Shown: piece by piece, positions 11,101 through 25,000 of the stretch
Position numbering within the stretch: the stretch's first letter is position 1
Layout: every line of letters begins with the position of its first letter
DNA from: Serilophus lunatus
Taxonomy: Eukaryota > Chordata > Aves > Passeriformes > Eurylaimidae
Length of the DNA: 64,000 nt
Direction of reading: 5' to 3'
Assembly: GCA_013399895.1 (NCBI GenBank)
Contig: VXBA01005459.1
Location: 1,110,258 to 1,174,257 of the forward strand
Translations under genes and position numbers: made by a program
The notes under the pieces: model-generated
Seen by the model: the letters and a program-made list of their open reading frames with translations, nothing else
Databases searched by the model: none
Told to the model about the DNA's origin: nothing

Positions 11101-11867
11101 AACAATGTATTGATCAAGAAAATGTCAAAACAGAGATCAAGATACAACATTTTAGTACAACAAAATTCAATAATCCTTTTTCAGGATATTTCCCTGAGCT
11201 GAAGAATACAGAATGGAAGTGGAGAATAGAAACTGAGATGTGTCAATGGAGTCTAACAAATTCACAGGAAGGGCTCAGTTTTACTTAAATTCATTGATTA
11301 TTTTATATCTGCAATTGGTCTAAGCAAAGTCACCTCAGGAAAAAAAAATAATTATGCAAACAATAGATGCTCATTATGAATCAGAATAATATTATTTTCA
11401 GTCAAGACAGATTAATTTCAAAAGTCTGAGACTGACAATCCTGAAAGTAGTAGTTTTATATGGTCTTTTTAAAACTCTTTCTTTTGTAATGACAGACAAA
11501 TGTGAAACACCTTTGAATTCAAACTCTTAGTCCAGTTTAATGTAGAAAGCATGTGACCATGTGATCAGCTGCCCTTCCCTCGGCTGGGAATCTGTGACAT
11601 GAAGACAAAGAGAGAGCTATTAACACTAAGAAATACTTGTGTGTTCAAAGAAAAAACTTTCCCAATATTTATCCTATTGCCTTATCTTGACCTAGATGCT
11701 TTAAGCATAGATAGTTTGAAGGAATATTCTGGGTGAATGATACATCATTGTCCTGCTGAGTTTGTCCTGTAGTAGAGTGTGTGGGGGTGTCCCCAGACTT
11801 CTAAGAACATCGCTGCAGGACAGAATACACTAACCACAAGATGTAAAAAGGGAAATTCTGACCTGAT
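8179..11867. other. AT-rich unique sequence, no proven gene
   Basis: No repeat family was recognised. A slightly GC-richer patch at about 10080-10260 is open on both strands and contains a weak exon candidate at 10117-10232 (-). Short TA-rich runs occur near 9307-9330. Confidence 0.55.
10117..10232 (-). other. weak candidate exon, 38 codons (unproven)
   Basis: On the minus strand, a good acceptor-like run ('cattcctttgcag') precedes an open stretch containing TEILHLILAKVSESLGKQPV and RRERLFQLLLKNKK, followed by a donor-like 'gtagca'. An internal alternative donor ('gtcagt') lies after the first 32 bases. The block is GC-richer than its neighbours. The opposite strand is also open, which weakens the case. 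No family was recognised. Confidence 0.18.
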
Positions 11868-12060
11868 AGTAGGAAAAAAAAAAAAAGAGTTCTGTGAGGG
11901 TGGTTGGACATTGGCACAGATTATTCAGAGAGGCTGAGGAATCTTCATTGTTGGAGATGCTCAGACCTCGATGATGCAAGGCCCTGTGCTTGCTGAGCTA
12001 GTTCGCCCTGCTCTGAGTGGGCTTTGTATCAGATGACCTACAGAAACCTGTCCAACTTTT
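11868..12060 (+). mobile_element. CR1 LINE fragment, eroded 3' end
   Basis: An old CR1 3' end on the plus strand. The match begins around an A-rich stretch where the family has 'aggaaaaacttctt'. It continues with 'tctgtgagggtggttgg' near 11891, 'attcagagaggctgaggaat' near 11923, 'gttggagatgctcagacc' near 11951, 'ccctgctctgagtgggctt' near 12006 and 'agatgacctacagaaacct' near 12031. It diverges strongly from the family pattern, more than the copies at 430-696 or 32505-33479. The left border is approximate. Confidence 0.8.
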
Positions 12061-15000
12061 GTTGTTGTGTGTCTGTGGTCGCAAGGCTAAGCTAAAGCTG
12101 TAAGCTTTTCCTTACCTGATTGTCTGTCCTATCTTTTTATCTTGTTCTTTTTGCTTTTACAGTCTAGTCAAAATAAAATACCTAAAAGTTATACATAAGT
12201 CTTGGGCTTTTTTTCTGGCCTTAAATTCAAACTTGTTGTATTCATTGTTAAACATCTCCAAGATATTATCCTGTTTATACCATCATCTCTGTCAAGAATT
12301 AATGTGTCAAGAATTAACTCTCTGACCTAATCCACTAGTTTTAGCCCACATAAAATAAAACTCAAAAAATTAAAATCTCTCTGTTCAAAGGAAACAAGAG
12401 CCGTTCCTTTTATTTCAGACAAAGCTTTTGATCTAATGAACTGCACTCTTCGAAGAAGTTTGCGTAGGGTCATAACTTCCAGTCAAGAGTGGAATGCTTT
12501 TGTTTCATTGTAATCGAATGAGTCATCATAAGGAAATGGCAGTAGAGAGACCTACAGAGCCTGGTTTTGCCACTGGTAATAACATTTACTGTAACTAAAA
12601 TGTAGTTAGTTAACTATGGCAGTAATAGGAATATCTTCTGTATGAATATCACAATATATATCATAGACAACCTGTTCTAAAAATGAAGTAAATCTTGCAG
12701 ATCTTAGTAAAATGTGAGATTCATTGTGATTAATTTACAATGCTCCATATTAAATCAAAATACCATAGAACATATTATGCAGACTGGAAGTACAGCTGAG
12801 TGGCAGAAGTAAATAAAAGACTTGGGAAATAGAGTGAATAGGGAAGAAAATAAAATTGCCTATGCAGCAAAATGGGTTCTTCAGATTTTGTCTGGCTTCC
12901 TGGAAACTACTGCTGTAAAGAACATAGATTAAGGGAAAGCAGCCTGAGTGTGTGTTTCAGACAGACATATCTTAGCAACCATGATTTTTAGGGAAGAAAT
13001 GTTAGACTGGATCAAAGGTGCAGTGGATTTTGAGTACTTAAAAGACTATTTTTTATGACACAAGATTAAATCACTTGTTTCAAAAAGCAAACCATAGTGG
13101 GAAAGTTTGTGAATGAATGAATCAATAAAAAGAAGCATGTTTTGTTAAAATGCCCTCTTCCTAAACAAGCTGCTGAAAGTACGGTGGGCAAATGCATTAG
13201 CAACTGAAGTAACACATCCAAAGTCATATTTCAAGGGACAGTAAATTTTCTTGCTTGCCTGTTAATCTTACTGTGTGCTGCTAACACATGAGAGGGTGCT
13301 TAGTCCTTCTGAATATATTAAATGTGGAGTAATGCTTAAGTAAAAGTGAAAATTTGTGAAGTAGCTAGGTCTAAGAATAAGAATAAGAATACTCATGATT
13401 GTTACAAAGTTTCTGTGTGTAATGCAATAAAGATTACATAGATTGGATAGATGTAATCACTTTATATCAGGAAAATGGTTTGGTTTTGTTTTCTTGAAGA
13501 TCCTTACATTAAAAGTATTCTATGTGAAAAAAGGGCAGGGAAAGATCAATATACACATATATACATATATTTATGCATATATAGGTTATCCTAGTACACT
13601 AAGCTAAGTTATGGAGTTTCAACCGAGGGAGCAGAACTCTTCCCATGGTCAAGCTTTGAAAATAATTTTGCCAACTCATTTCCCCCCACTTTCATTATTA
13701 TCCATTTTTACAGTCCTGTATGGAATCACTGACAGTGTCTCTACTAAATTGATTTAGTGTCTATCTTTCCTGCTGCTGTTAAATATGATAGTGAAATTTC
13801 AAATGCCAATTAACTACTCAGCATCTAAATCAGATATAAGTAGATTTGTGATTTGGTAAGCTATTTTTAGTGGTCAGTTCACTATATACCCTATATGTAG
13901 ATACCCATGTTCAAAACTTCAGCTACATTTTATTTCTTTGCAAAAGATTGTGGGGAGAAGAAGAGAGGGCAGCTGAATAAGACATTGTCTACCATTTCAT
14001 ATCTGTCTGGGATTTTCTTTCTTGAAACTTAAAAAGATACTGCTTCCTGTCTTTTGAAAATTCCCACCTTCCAGATGTGAGGATTGTCAGGGGATTTATT
14101 GAAACCATTTTGACCTGCTATTGATCATGAAGCTTTCATAATGAAATGTATAATTTTTTTGCTACAATATGGTTCTTCCAACTCTGTGATTTTGCAAGAG
14201 GAGAGTACATAATGGCCCTTTGAAAAAGCTTGCATTTATAAAGCAGTTTGTTCAGCACTGTCAGGCTGTTTCATCATTGGGTGGTTCTCTGAGAAGGATA
14301 AATTACTGAAGAAGGCAACGACTCACTGAGAAGCATTTTAGTGATGATCAGCTTTAACTATGTTTTGGAAGACAAATACAGTGTTGTCAGTCTGTTTAAA
14401 GAGCTTCCCAGGGAGAAGTTTAATGTGTTTGTGGGAATTGAGTTTCTGTTTTCATAAGTAAACACTGTAAATCATGGACACAAAGCCATAGAAAATGAGA
14501 AACAAATAGGTGCATTATATTTCAAGTTATGGGGGTTGAAGTCTCCCTTTCACTTAGAAAATAATAATTTTATTGAATGGGCATATTACTGAAGATACAT
14601 AAAGACTGTTTTATTCTAGAGTTGCTGCTTCTGTCATTGGCATGTATGAACACTGAAAGTGTCCTCAAACGTTAATCCTTCTGCTTTCATCCAAGCAAAT
14701 TCTACTGGCCATCTCAAGGTGTAGTAACAATAAAATCTTGAGAAAGGATTTCCAAATTTCTTAGACAGCCTTTTAAAATTATATGCTCTCTATAGTTTTT
14801 ATCTCCAGCTATCTCCTCAAGACCCTCAGCATCTTTGGACCTGAACCTACCTAGAACAACTTGCACAGTATTGTGTAGCTACTTTGGAAGAAATTATTTC
14901 CCTTGGCAATAGGTTCAGTAGCTGACTTGGGGAGGCTTTATGCATTTGGACTGGTGTGTTAGTTTCCAGAGAATGATTTCTGTGTCTCTCTGTACTTTCC

Positions 15001-16358
15001 TGGCTTTTAAATACTGCCTGTTCTCTCCTAGGTTTCCTCAGAAATCCTCCTGACTTAACTGGCTATTTTCTGCATCTGTGCTAAGAAACACAGACAAACT
15101 GAAGAGAGGAAGATTTGTTTCTCTGCATTTTCAGCAGAGAGGAGGCTGTAGATTATTATTTATCTCTCTATCTAGAAAGGCCAGAAAAATGAGTCCCAGA
15201 CTCTTGCATCTTTCTGAGTTCAGCCAGCTTGGTGATACAGGCTCTCTGGGAAGGAAAGAGTGGTAGGTGTAGGAGGTGGGAGAAGGGCAAACGTGCTGTT
15301 GAGTAGTTTGGACTGCTTCACAGCTAGAGCCACAGCTTTTTTTCAGCAGGGGAGAGTTCTAAATGCATTAGCAAGCCATTTGGTTCAGAGAAAATAAAAG
15401 ATGTGAAGAAATAAAAGGGAAAAGCCACCCCCCCTTTCACATTTGAACACACTGGATTTTCATTATAATCCATTAACCTGCACATAGCCTTTCATTAGAG
15501 CCCTTAGGAGACGGCAATATTTTTGGCAATATACTGTTATGAAAAATACAAGTTAAAACCCCACATAACTGCCCCCTTCACAGAAACTGAAGGAGTCACA
15601 AAGAAATTTAAATCTTTTCTCTGAGCATACCAAGAAGTGTGTGAAATTGCATGAACATCAGATACGTTTCACTCCATATTTCCATGATTTTTTGTGAAGA
15701 ATAAAAAAACCTCCGTAATTTACCATAATTTTCCTACATAGCACTCTGTACATAAGGCACTTACAAAGTCTTTTAAATATGTATAATTAGGAAAAAAATA
15801 CTTATAAGTTGGGCAAAATAATGCAGTTCTGATTTGGAAGGTAGTTCAAAAAAATAGGCAGGATTAAACACTGAACCAGTAAATTCTTCTGATTATCATA
15901 GAACTATTCCTTTAGTTTCATCTCTGGTATAAAACAAGGACTTGCTGGTCTTTCTAGTTTATGTGGTAGATATTATTATCCAGATTCAGCCTGAGTCCCT
16001 GCTATGATGCTTTTTATCATTTACCTTACTGTTTTTTAAAGGACCTTCAAAGTGCCCATTTAATTGTCTAAGCTACTATCTTCTTAACTACTCTTTGGGA
16101 TGACATAAAGAGTGATTTTGATTAACTGTGTGACAAACAATATCATCCATACTGTATTAAACAGTTTTTTAAACAGTTTTTGAAATACAAAGTTCTATAT
16201 TCTCCAGTCAAAACCTTTTAAAAGTGGATAATAAGTCACATTTTTGCTGGACTTCTCAAAATGTCATCGTTATCCCATAGACCCTTTAAGAAATTATGTT
16301 CCCATTTCTATGCTTTAATCTAAACAAAATGTATTTTCTGTGAAATTCTCCCTTGCAG

Positions 16359-16443
16359 ATACCTGTTTGAAAGCCATACAGTTGACTTGGAGAAGGTGCT
16401 GCAAATTTGTGGAGAAATTGAAGCTGGAAACTCTTTCAATTTT
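16359..16443 (+). other. candidate coding exon, 28 codons (unproven)
   Basis: A strong acceptor-like site ('ttctcccttgcag', ending at 16358) precedes an 85-base stretch followed by a donor-like 'gtatgt' at 16444. With incoming phase 2 and outgoing phase 0, the frame reads YLFESHTVDLEKVLQICGEI followed by EAGNSFNF. A second frame is also open through the same stretch. The peptide looks protein-like, but I do not recognise the family. Chance remains a realistic explanation. Confidence 0.3.
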
Positions 16444-19002
16444 GTATGTAATATATGAGATTTTACGTCTGCTGAAGTAATTCTGACTTCTTTTGCAGAA
16501 ACTGGATTTTTTAAAAGGAATGTTGAGAGCTTGTATTGTTTACATATGAACTATGGGTGTTCAATGTCTTACGAGCAAATTATGTTTGAGACATTGCAGA
16601 GGAACTATAAAAATATAATAAAATAAATGTGAATTACATTAAAACATTGGTACCATAATTATGGTTTTAAAATAAGATATTCAAAGCTTTCTTTTTGTTG
16701 GAAAGACACCTCTTATTGCCTAAATTTTCTCATTTAACTCTGTAGTCATTGGGTAAGAATGACGCCTTTTGACTATTTCAGATCTGAAATGAGTTTTGGG
16801 CACATTTATATGGTGAATCTATGGTGAAAATATGCTGATAGAAAGCCTTAGAAAGACGTATTTTTTTCCATTCTATTGGTTTTTTGTATGTTTTTGAGAG
16901 ATGCTATGCAAATGATTTACCAGAACCTATATCTTGTTGCAGCAATATTTTGTCTTTATAATAGCTATTTTTGTAACTTCCAACAGCTCTTTGTGAGTTC
17001 AGAATTTTTAGTAAAGGTTGTTGGGTAAGAAAATTTCATTGATTTTCCACAAGGTGGCAGGTAAGATTCAGTTTGACTGTATTTTAATTAATATAATTCA
17101 GTTAATAGGCACTTTGTAAATGCCAAATGCATGTGCATGTTCAATGAATTCAGAGTATACCGTAAATGTCTATTTAAATGCAGTATAGTAAGTGCTGCTC
17201 TATCACTAGCTGAATTGTAAAGTTGACTACTATTATATAATTTACAGAATGACTTATCAAAATTAATCTAAACTAAGCACATCACAGTAATATGCATCCT
17301 GAAATGAGATAAAAAATTTAATCACAGAATGAGATTCTATGGAATTGTCCAGTTAATTTAGGAGACATTACTTATTCATGCTTACTATTTTATGAAAGAC
17401 AAACATCAGTATTGGGATGTTTCCTTAATGTAGATAATTTTTAAAGTGAACATTTAGTTATTATTAAAAACTCTTCATATAATGATTTAATTTTTTGAGT
17501 TAATGTGCAGTTTTTGTGCCAGAGAACTTCCTACTCAAACCAAGAAATTGTCCTGCCATCCAAGCAAAAACTAGTCATGATTTTGCATATCTAACTGTGT
17601 TAAGCTAATGAGTTGTTTCTTCCAGTGCTGGAGATCTCCACATTCCCTAAATTTCCTATTATTGCAGTAAAAAATATTTGCTGATCTACCAGCAAAAAGT
17701 TGCTACAGTAGTATTTGTCCATTTTAGAAGCTGAGTGGACAATAAATCTGAGAAACCCTGGTTATAATGGATTTTGAGGAAAAGAGAATTTCAGCATACA
17801 AAAAACATGGCACTAATTTATGCAGTGAATAGTAAACTGTAGGCCGAGATGAATTCTACAAAGAAAGAAAATGGTATTATAACCAGACTGCAAAAAACAG
17901 ACTGCAAACTCTTTACGTAAGGCATCCAATTTTGCAATCACTCTGCAGTGGATCTCTGTCTCTTTCACAAATGTGAAATACAATCTAGCAGTATGTAGCA
18001 ACTTCTCAAGTCCATATCAAAGTCTCATTATTGCCAACTGCTATGAAAAGTTCCCTGAAAAATATCTTGCCTTTTTAATTTTATTACTCAGAAAGATTAT
18101 TTTCCCATAGGTGTTATAAAAGCAACATCATTTTGAGTGGGCAGGGAACATCTATATTGTATCTGTCAAGTGTGGCTCAGAGAAATATATGCAAGGGATG
18201 AGAAGGAAGAAAAAAACCCCAAACCAACATGTCTTTGATGACCAAATTCTAAGTTCAGGGATATTATCATAATTAACAGAGTCAATTAGCAGTATGTCTG
18301 AAACACTTAGTATTCTTTACCCAGGAGAATGTCAGTAGTTAATTGTTGAACTTGATCCAGGATCTGGGACTGATCATCTCTAGAACTGATCATCACTGAA
18401 ATGAATCCTTTATGAACTAAAATTCTCAGAAGGCCACAAAAGTGTCTCTGTACTTGAGGCCCTGGAGGAAAGGGTTTTCCAAGTTTGCTTTGACATTTTC
18501 CCTATGTCTCTATACAGAAAAAATAACATTGGAGTTCCCACATGCCATCATTGTAGGAAATAAACTTTTCAGGGAGAGTAGAGAGAAAACAGAAGATAGA
18601 GGGATAAACCAACAATGAAGAACTGTAAAAGCTCAGGTGTCATACAAAGTTCTACATCCACATACAGTGAGAGTTGATAGTCTTGTGCATAGTGCATCTA
18701 CTGATCTGTTGGCATTAATGAACTGAAGACGCTTGACTCCTTACCCATGCACATCATATTGACAGCTGAAGGACAGCTAGCAGCATTGGTGGCAGAAGGA
18801 TTTATGATTTTATGCCTGCGATGACTGATGCTTGCCATTTTCTACTGAAATTTCTCCCTTAAGCTATGATACAGAATTTAAACATCAGTTAATTTTTTTT
18901 TTCTTCCGAAAGAACTGCTGCCCCAACCACTCCCATATGCCCACTTGCACACTTCTGGAGGTGAAGAGTTAAGTAGATTTGTTTCTACTGAAAGATGACT
19001 GC

Positions 19003-19020
19003 TTTTTTTTTTTTTTTTTT
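19003..19020. repeat. T18 homopolymer
   Basis: An uninterrupted run of 18 T. No retrotransposed body was recognised next to it. Confidence 0.95.
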
Positions 19021-22000
19021 GAGGAGCCAGCTCATTCACAAGCTGCCTCAAGATGTTCGCAATTGAAAAAAAAAGTGAAGTAAGAGCTATCAGGGTTGTG
19101 TTTTTAACCCCTTATTTCTTTAATTTCCCTGGACATGACAATCTGAAGCTGGTGCAGCAGAGCTGTGAGATACTGCAGATCAGGAACTGTCTGTTTTTAA
19201 AGCTCTTTGTCCACAGCATGCCAGAGGCTGCATGTGCCTCCTTGGAATTTTTTTACTGTAATGACTTTGACCTTCCTTGAATCAAAGGAAGAGTTAGATT
19301 CCTCTTTCTATGGCTAGAACAATTGTGAACAATTGCAGCACCAAAAGGATTGGCCAGTGTGCAAAGCAGCTTACTAGCTTTCTGAAAAATTGCACTGAGT
19401 AGGTAAGACAACCATATGATGTTCTGACCTCCTGAGCTCTGCATGGTAGGTTTTGTAATATTATCAACACTGCTTTTCAATCTATATGAAGAATTTCCAT
19501 TTGCTTAAAGAATATTCCGAAGTAATTGCAAGTAGATTTATACTACTAAACACAAAATTGTAGAAGTTTAGTTAATGTAATTCCCTGAAAATCTTATAAC
19601 AGTCTTATGTAGTATAAAATTATTTGAAATAATATCCATTTATATGCTGAAAAAGAAATTCAGAATTGCAGTTTAACTGACTATTTGTAAATAAATAGAA
19701 ATAAAGTGTGCTGAGTAAAATTTATGTGAAAAACATTTAAGTGAATAAAAATGTTTTTGAATTTTCCGTCTCTGTGGAAAACTGAAATTTTTTTATTCTT
19801 AGTAACCGTTATCTTTCGGAGGATATATGATAAGAATGTAAACAAGCTGACTAGTTTGTACTTCACTATTGCTGTGAACATGGCCCCAAAGCAAACCAAA
19901 TGTTTACATAATCCCCTGAGCTTATTCATTAAACAAGCTGACTTTTTTTTCTGCAGACAGAAATCAGCAGACTGAAACATCATGTCTTCAAACATATTAT
20001 AGATAATGTTTGTGATGTCAAACAAGTGTGTTGCTGCCAACCCACCAAAAGATTAGTAGAGCGGTGAGATTTCAGTAAGATAATTTTGTTCCTCTCTGCC
20101 TTTTCAGTAGCATTTCCAATTCGTAAATTGATTTTAGACGTCACTAAGCCCATACCTGCAGAAATGCCTCCCAAATCAGATTTACCTTTCTTGATGTGAA
20201 AAAGGCAAAATTAAAATGTTCATTCTTAATAAGATAGCTTTCTGTTGACATACAGCATGGTTTTAAACAAGCTGTAAATTTCTGTCTTCACATTGCTAGT
20301 GGCTTTCCTCTGTGTTCCATTGCAAAATATCTTCACCTTTCACATTTCATCAGGATTCAGCAAGTAGCTGGAATAGGAATTCTGTGAATCTTCCTTTTAC
20401 TGTATTTCCTACATCTCTATTTGATTTTTATTTGTCTCTCAAACACCAAGATGCTGGAATGGAAGACGCTTTGTGATGTCTATCCATATCTTCTGTCTTT
20501 CTCACTTTGTAACCCTGAAAACATTTGCTTAGATTTAGTCTAAAACTAAAGCAGGATGTTAGTAAAATTATTGAGTTAAGCCACAGTTTTGGATTTAGGA
20601 ATTCAGTTTTCTGGTCACTTATACAAGGAACTTATACTAAAATAATGTAATGCCTCATTTGGTATCAGGAGGCTAACGCTGTAGTTCCCAGTCATGCATT
20701 TACAGAATACATTTATTGAGTTTTTAATAATGTTCAGTGTGTTCCTAACAGCAGTGGCCATAAAACTCACCTATTGAGCCAAACAATCTTATTTTGTTAG
20801 ACTGGCTATGTAGATTGCTAGAGGTACTGCTATCTTTTTTTTTTTCCATCCAGTACTACAAAACCAACAACATAGAAATTCTCCACTTCAGTAACTGCAC
20901 ATTTCTGCCTTGTATTAGTAGACTTAATTTTATTTTTCTTAGCCTTGTACACATTCACATGGTGATCAGTGGAAGTAACCTGTCTCATCAATATTTATGT
21001 TTTATCTAGAGGAAAATGTGTTTATGAGAAAAAGAAGATGCTCAGAGTAAAGGGTTCATACCTCAGGGTTTTGGTTTTTTGTTTTTTTTTCAAATTGTCT
21101 TTTCATCGTATCTGAATCCTGAAATGCAGAGACCTTTCCTCCTTTGACTTCAGGGATTTTTTTTCACTCAAACTTGGGATGGCATTTACCTATTCCAATC
21201 AAGACTACAGCCAATGTCTGAGCTACTGCCTCAAAATCCAAGTATTGTCAAAGCAGAATAACAACAATTTTCTAAGCTGAATCTGGCCCATTTCAGAAGA
21301 TCATATTAGAAATAAAGTATGCCATTAAAAAGCTTATTTCTCTCCCTTGTCTATAAGAGGGACTATTATTACTATTTATTAGTATATTAGTGTTTTGTTA
21401 TCTGTAAGAGGGGATATCATTATTGGTGATGCCTCAGGTGATGAAAGTCTACAGGATAGTACCATCCTTTGTATTAATAACCTACAGCTATGTCTTTGCT
21501 GTTTAAAGAAAGAGCATTGAACAAGGTCTGTGGGAATTGTAGAACATTAATTTACTTGACAGTTATATTTGATGAGTTCATAATTTATTTATGGGCCAAA
21601 GTGAAATCTCTCAACATGTGCTGCAAAAGCCTGACAGTAGATGCTCCACAGAAGTGCTGCAGCTTGCTGGCCTAGACTGTCTACTCGGCAGAGTTCTCAT
21701 GCATGTCAGTGCTCTGAGGTTAAACAGCTTTGGTGGATTTTGCCTTCCTAAATGTAGATGCTGTGTCTGAACCAGATATCTTTATTGCCAGAGGAGAAAA
21801 AAATAGGCATTTTCAGGGCATGATTCATCAGATCTAGTTATGTTTTTAGCTTAGGATGAGACAAATTCCTCAGAGATGTCTGTATCTCTCCACATATAAA
21901 AGGTATCTCACTAAGTAGTTCAGCTGTGAAGACCTATATTCCAGATGTCTGTAGGTGGGCGAGATGAATTCTTCTTGCACAATCCATACATTACAGTGAG

Positions 22001-25000
22001 ACAGATGTCTTGACCTTGTATTTTCCTGAGTGTTTGCCTCCTTCTTTTACTATATCATTGCTTTTCCTTATATATACTCTATGACTCTTGACTCCCTGAC
22101 ATTGCTTCCTCCAAGAATTCCTAAATTCATACAGGTCATACAGGCTCCTTTAATGAGCTGCTGTCTAAGACAATGTAAGCTTTGAAATAACTCTACAATT
22201 CCCTTGCTGGACAGCCCAAGTCAGATTCATTGCCCTGGTTGCTTGTAAGAAAGAACATGAAAGGTGGCTTCTTATGCAAATGTTAAGCAAGTAGGATATT
22301 TATTTTAGAGCTTAATAGTAACATCAGTTATGGCAAATATTCATTAGAGCTGAACATACCAATGGTGTCATATTTTTCTTTGATTTAATGTATTAAAACT
22401 AAGGTATTAGTTTTCTGTGTAATCCATTTTGAATGGTGATGACTGTCTTTCTATAAAGACAAATAGCCTTTAAAAACTTGTTTGAGAAATTCTGCCATGA
22501 CAAGAAAGATTTGTGTCAGTACTGGAATAATTGCATTTATTAAAAGCTTTTCCATTCCATTATGAGTTAGGACTATTGTGGCCTTCTTACCTATCTCATA
22601 ACACTTACACAGAAGAGGGTTTATCTTTTTAATACTTTCTGCTGTAGAGTTGTACTTTTATGATTACAAAACAGTGATTAAATTCTAAAGATTATCTGGA
22701 CTCCCTTGATTATTTGAAAACAAATATAGTCATATGTTGAAATGTAGAGACTGTGATCCCTATAGTTCTCATCTTCACATTTGTAATTTTCAGAGGTTAA
22801 ATTTGTAGTATGTCAACTTTGTAAAATTCATTTTTTTCTAAATAAACGAATGGCTGCTATGCAAATAGATGTGTTTCTATTGCATTTCCATTCCATCTAT
22901 TGTTGTCAACAGAGAAAACTGAATTGCCTGGCATATAAATTGCCATAAAAAGGAAGTCTTTCATAGTGTATGAAATTCTAATATGTATGCAAGCATCTCA
23001 TTGGTTAATAAATCCTGAATCCTCATGGTGAAGCTTTGTGGGAAACTTTAAATTATACGGATTTTGAATAAAGTCTGATTACCACTAAAAGTCATCAGAT
23101 CTGCATTCATGATGGAGGATACCAAAGCAGGTCCAGATATGCTGGTATGTTGCATAGGATATGTATGTAAACCTTTTGTAAAGCCTGTGAAATGGCGATA
23201 GCCGGTTTTTGGTTTTCAAAGGTATTATTTACTCAGTCTTGTCCTTTTGCAAGGACAAATGTTGCCCCTGTGACCCATGTACTCCCAGATTGCTCTATTC
23301 TTACCTGATTTATAGTAGAAGCCTCTAGGAGTAATTCAAAATAATAGCCTGTGATATGTAGACTATCAACATCAAGAGTAGAGCTGTGGGTGTATGACCT
23401 TGCTATGGCAGTAACAGCTCTAGTTTTTGAAAACTAAGAGCGCCCCATGCACTTTAGTAGCAGTGTTGGTTTGTAGATCAGTTGTGAATTTTGACAGTTC
23501 CATCAGTGTTGCAGGAGATAAAGGCATCTAGACCCAGCAGGTCTGTTGTCACCAAGGCATCTGTAAACACTTGTGGTGAGGTCACTCAATTAAACAGCAT
23601 CCTGGGATTTATAGAGATATGAACTGTAGCAAGAGGACACTATTCATGATTTTTAGCATCAATCCTTCCAAAGTGTGAAAAATACATAAGGAGGCCAAAC
23701 TATAAAAATATATTGAGAATTAAGGTGCTTATATGAAACATATGTTGCCTCTTGCAACAAATCAAGAGGTCAGACTGATGGAGACATGTTGATGTGAGGC
23801 AGCAAGTCCTCCTTTTCCATGATGTAACCGAGTAAGCTTAGCATTAACGGCTATTAGGACATTATACTTTAAATTAGCAGTGATTTATCAGAGCAGGAGC
23901 ATGGTTTCACATGTGTGTTGTCTTTTGGAGTCAAATATTATTTCTTGATTAGTTTTCACCCGTATATTTAAGTAGGTCACTAATCATTATCTATTTATGT
24001 TATGCCAGTTCAGAAAAAATATCTACATTTCACTGGTAGAACTGCAAGTTTCAAATACTCTAGAGTTAGATACATGAAAGTACATATTTATTTGGGGAAG
24101 TAAATTATCCATGTCTAATTGAAATGTCAAATGTAAAATGAATCACAATTGTGACTGATCTAATTTCTTTAAATACACTGCTGTTCTTAAAGGTGTAAAT
24201 CCTATCTCTATGTGTGTGTACAGTCAGCCTTTCTTGGGAGACAAATCTAGTATTTAATGACTTGATGTTGATCAGAAGCCTAGTCTGGAGCCTTCACACG
24301 TTTGCTACTTGTTCAAAACCTGAACTCAGGTTCAAATGCCACCTCTGTCAGAGTTTAAAACTTGTAATCCCTACTGTGAGCTGGGCTTGGTAGCTGAGTC
24401 TACTTAGGTTTGACATGTAAAGCAAGCTCCAGTGTGTTATCCAAAGGCTACTTTACATCAGACACCCATGTTTTGGGACCCTTAAGGCTGCCTCGACTGT
24501 GAATTTTCTCAGCTCTCCTGCAAACAGGTGTAAAGGCAATACCTGTTTCTCAGCCTCCTCTGCCCTCATCTGCCACCTCACAAACTGTCAAATGCTCACT
24601 CAAGTGTTAATATGAACACAGATTTCACATAATGAAGTTAAAAGTAGAGCAATTGTTTTGTTCTTATTTTTGGCTTGGAATTTTCTTTTCTGTGCATGAA
24701 GCCTGAAGACAGTCCTTGCTTGTTTGTCTGTTTGTATCTGCTAATGTGTTTACCTACTGATATAACTCATTGTAATAAAAGACAATATTTTTCCCTACAA
24801 CATATACACTCCAGAGAGTTATTCAAAGTGTTAGCAGGTAGCTAAATGTTAGTCATCACACGGTTGCCTGTGTCTGTGAAACAGATGATGAAAATTAGTA
24901 TTTACCTGACTACACTCACAGACTATTTAGGAGGCTTGCTAGCTGCTCATACCCTACTTTTACTGCTTTTGGTGGGGCTGTCTGCATGGTGGCCAGTCCT

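Noticed and set aside
17813..18001. Minus-strand 62-codon frame with a faint resemblance to hAT-transposase-derived proteins (IAKLDALRKEFAVCF).
   Set aside because: The resemblance rests on a dozen residues from memory, with no terminal repeats or neighbouring domain; not supportable.
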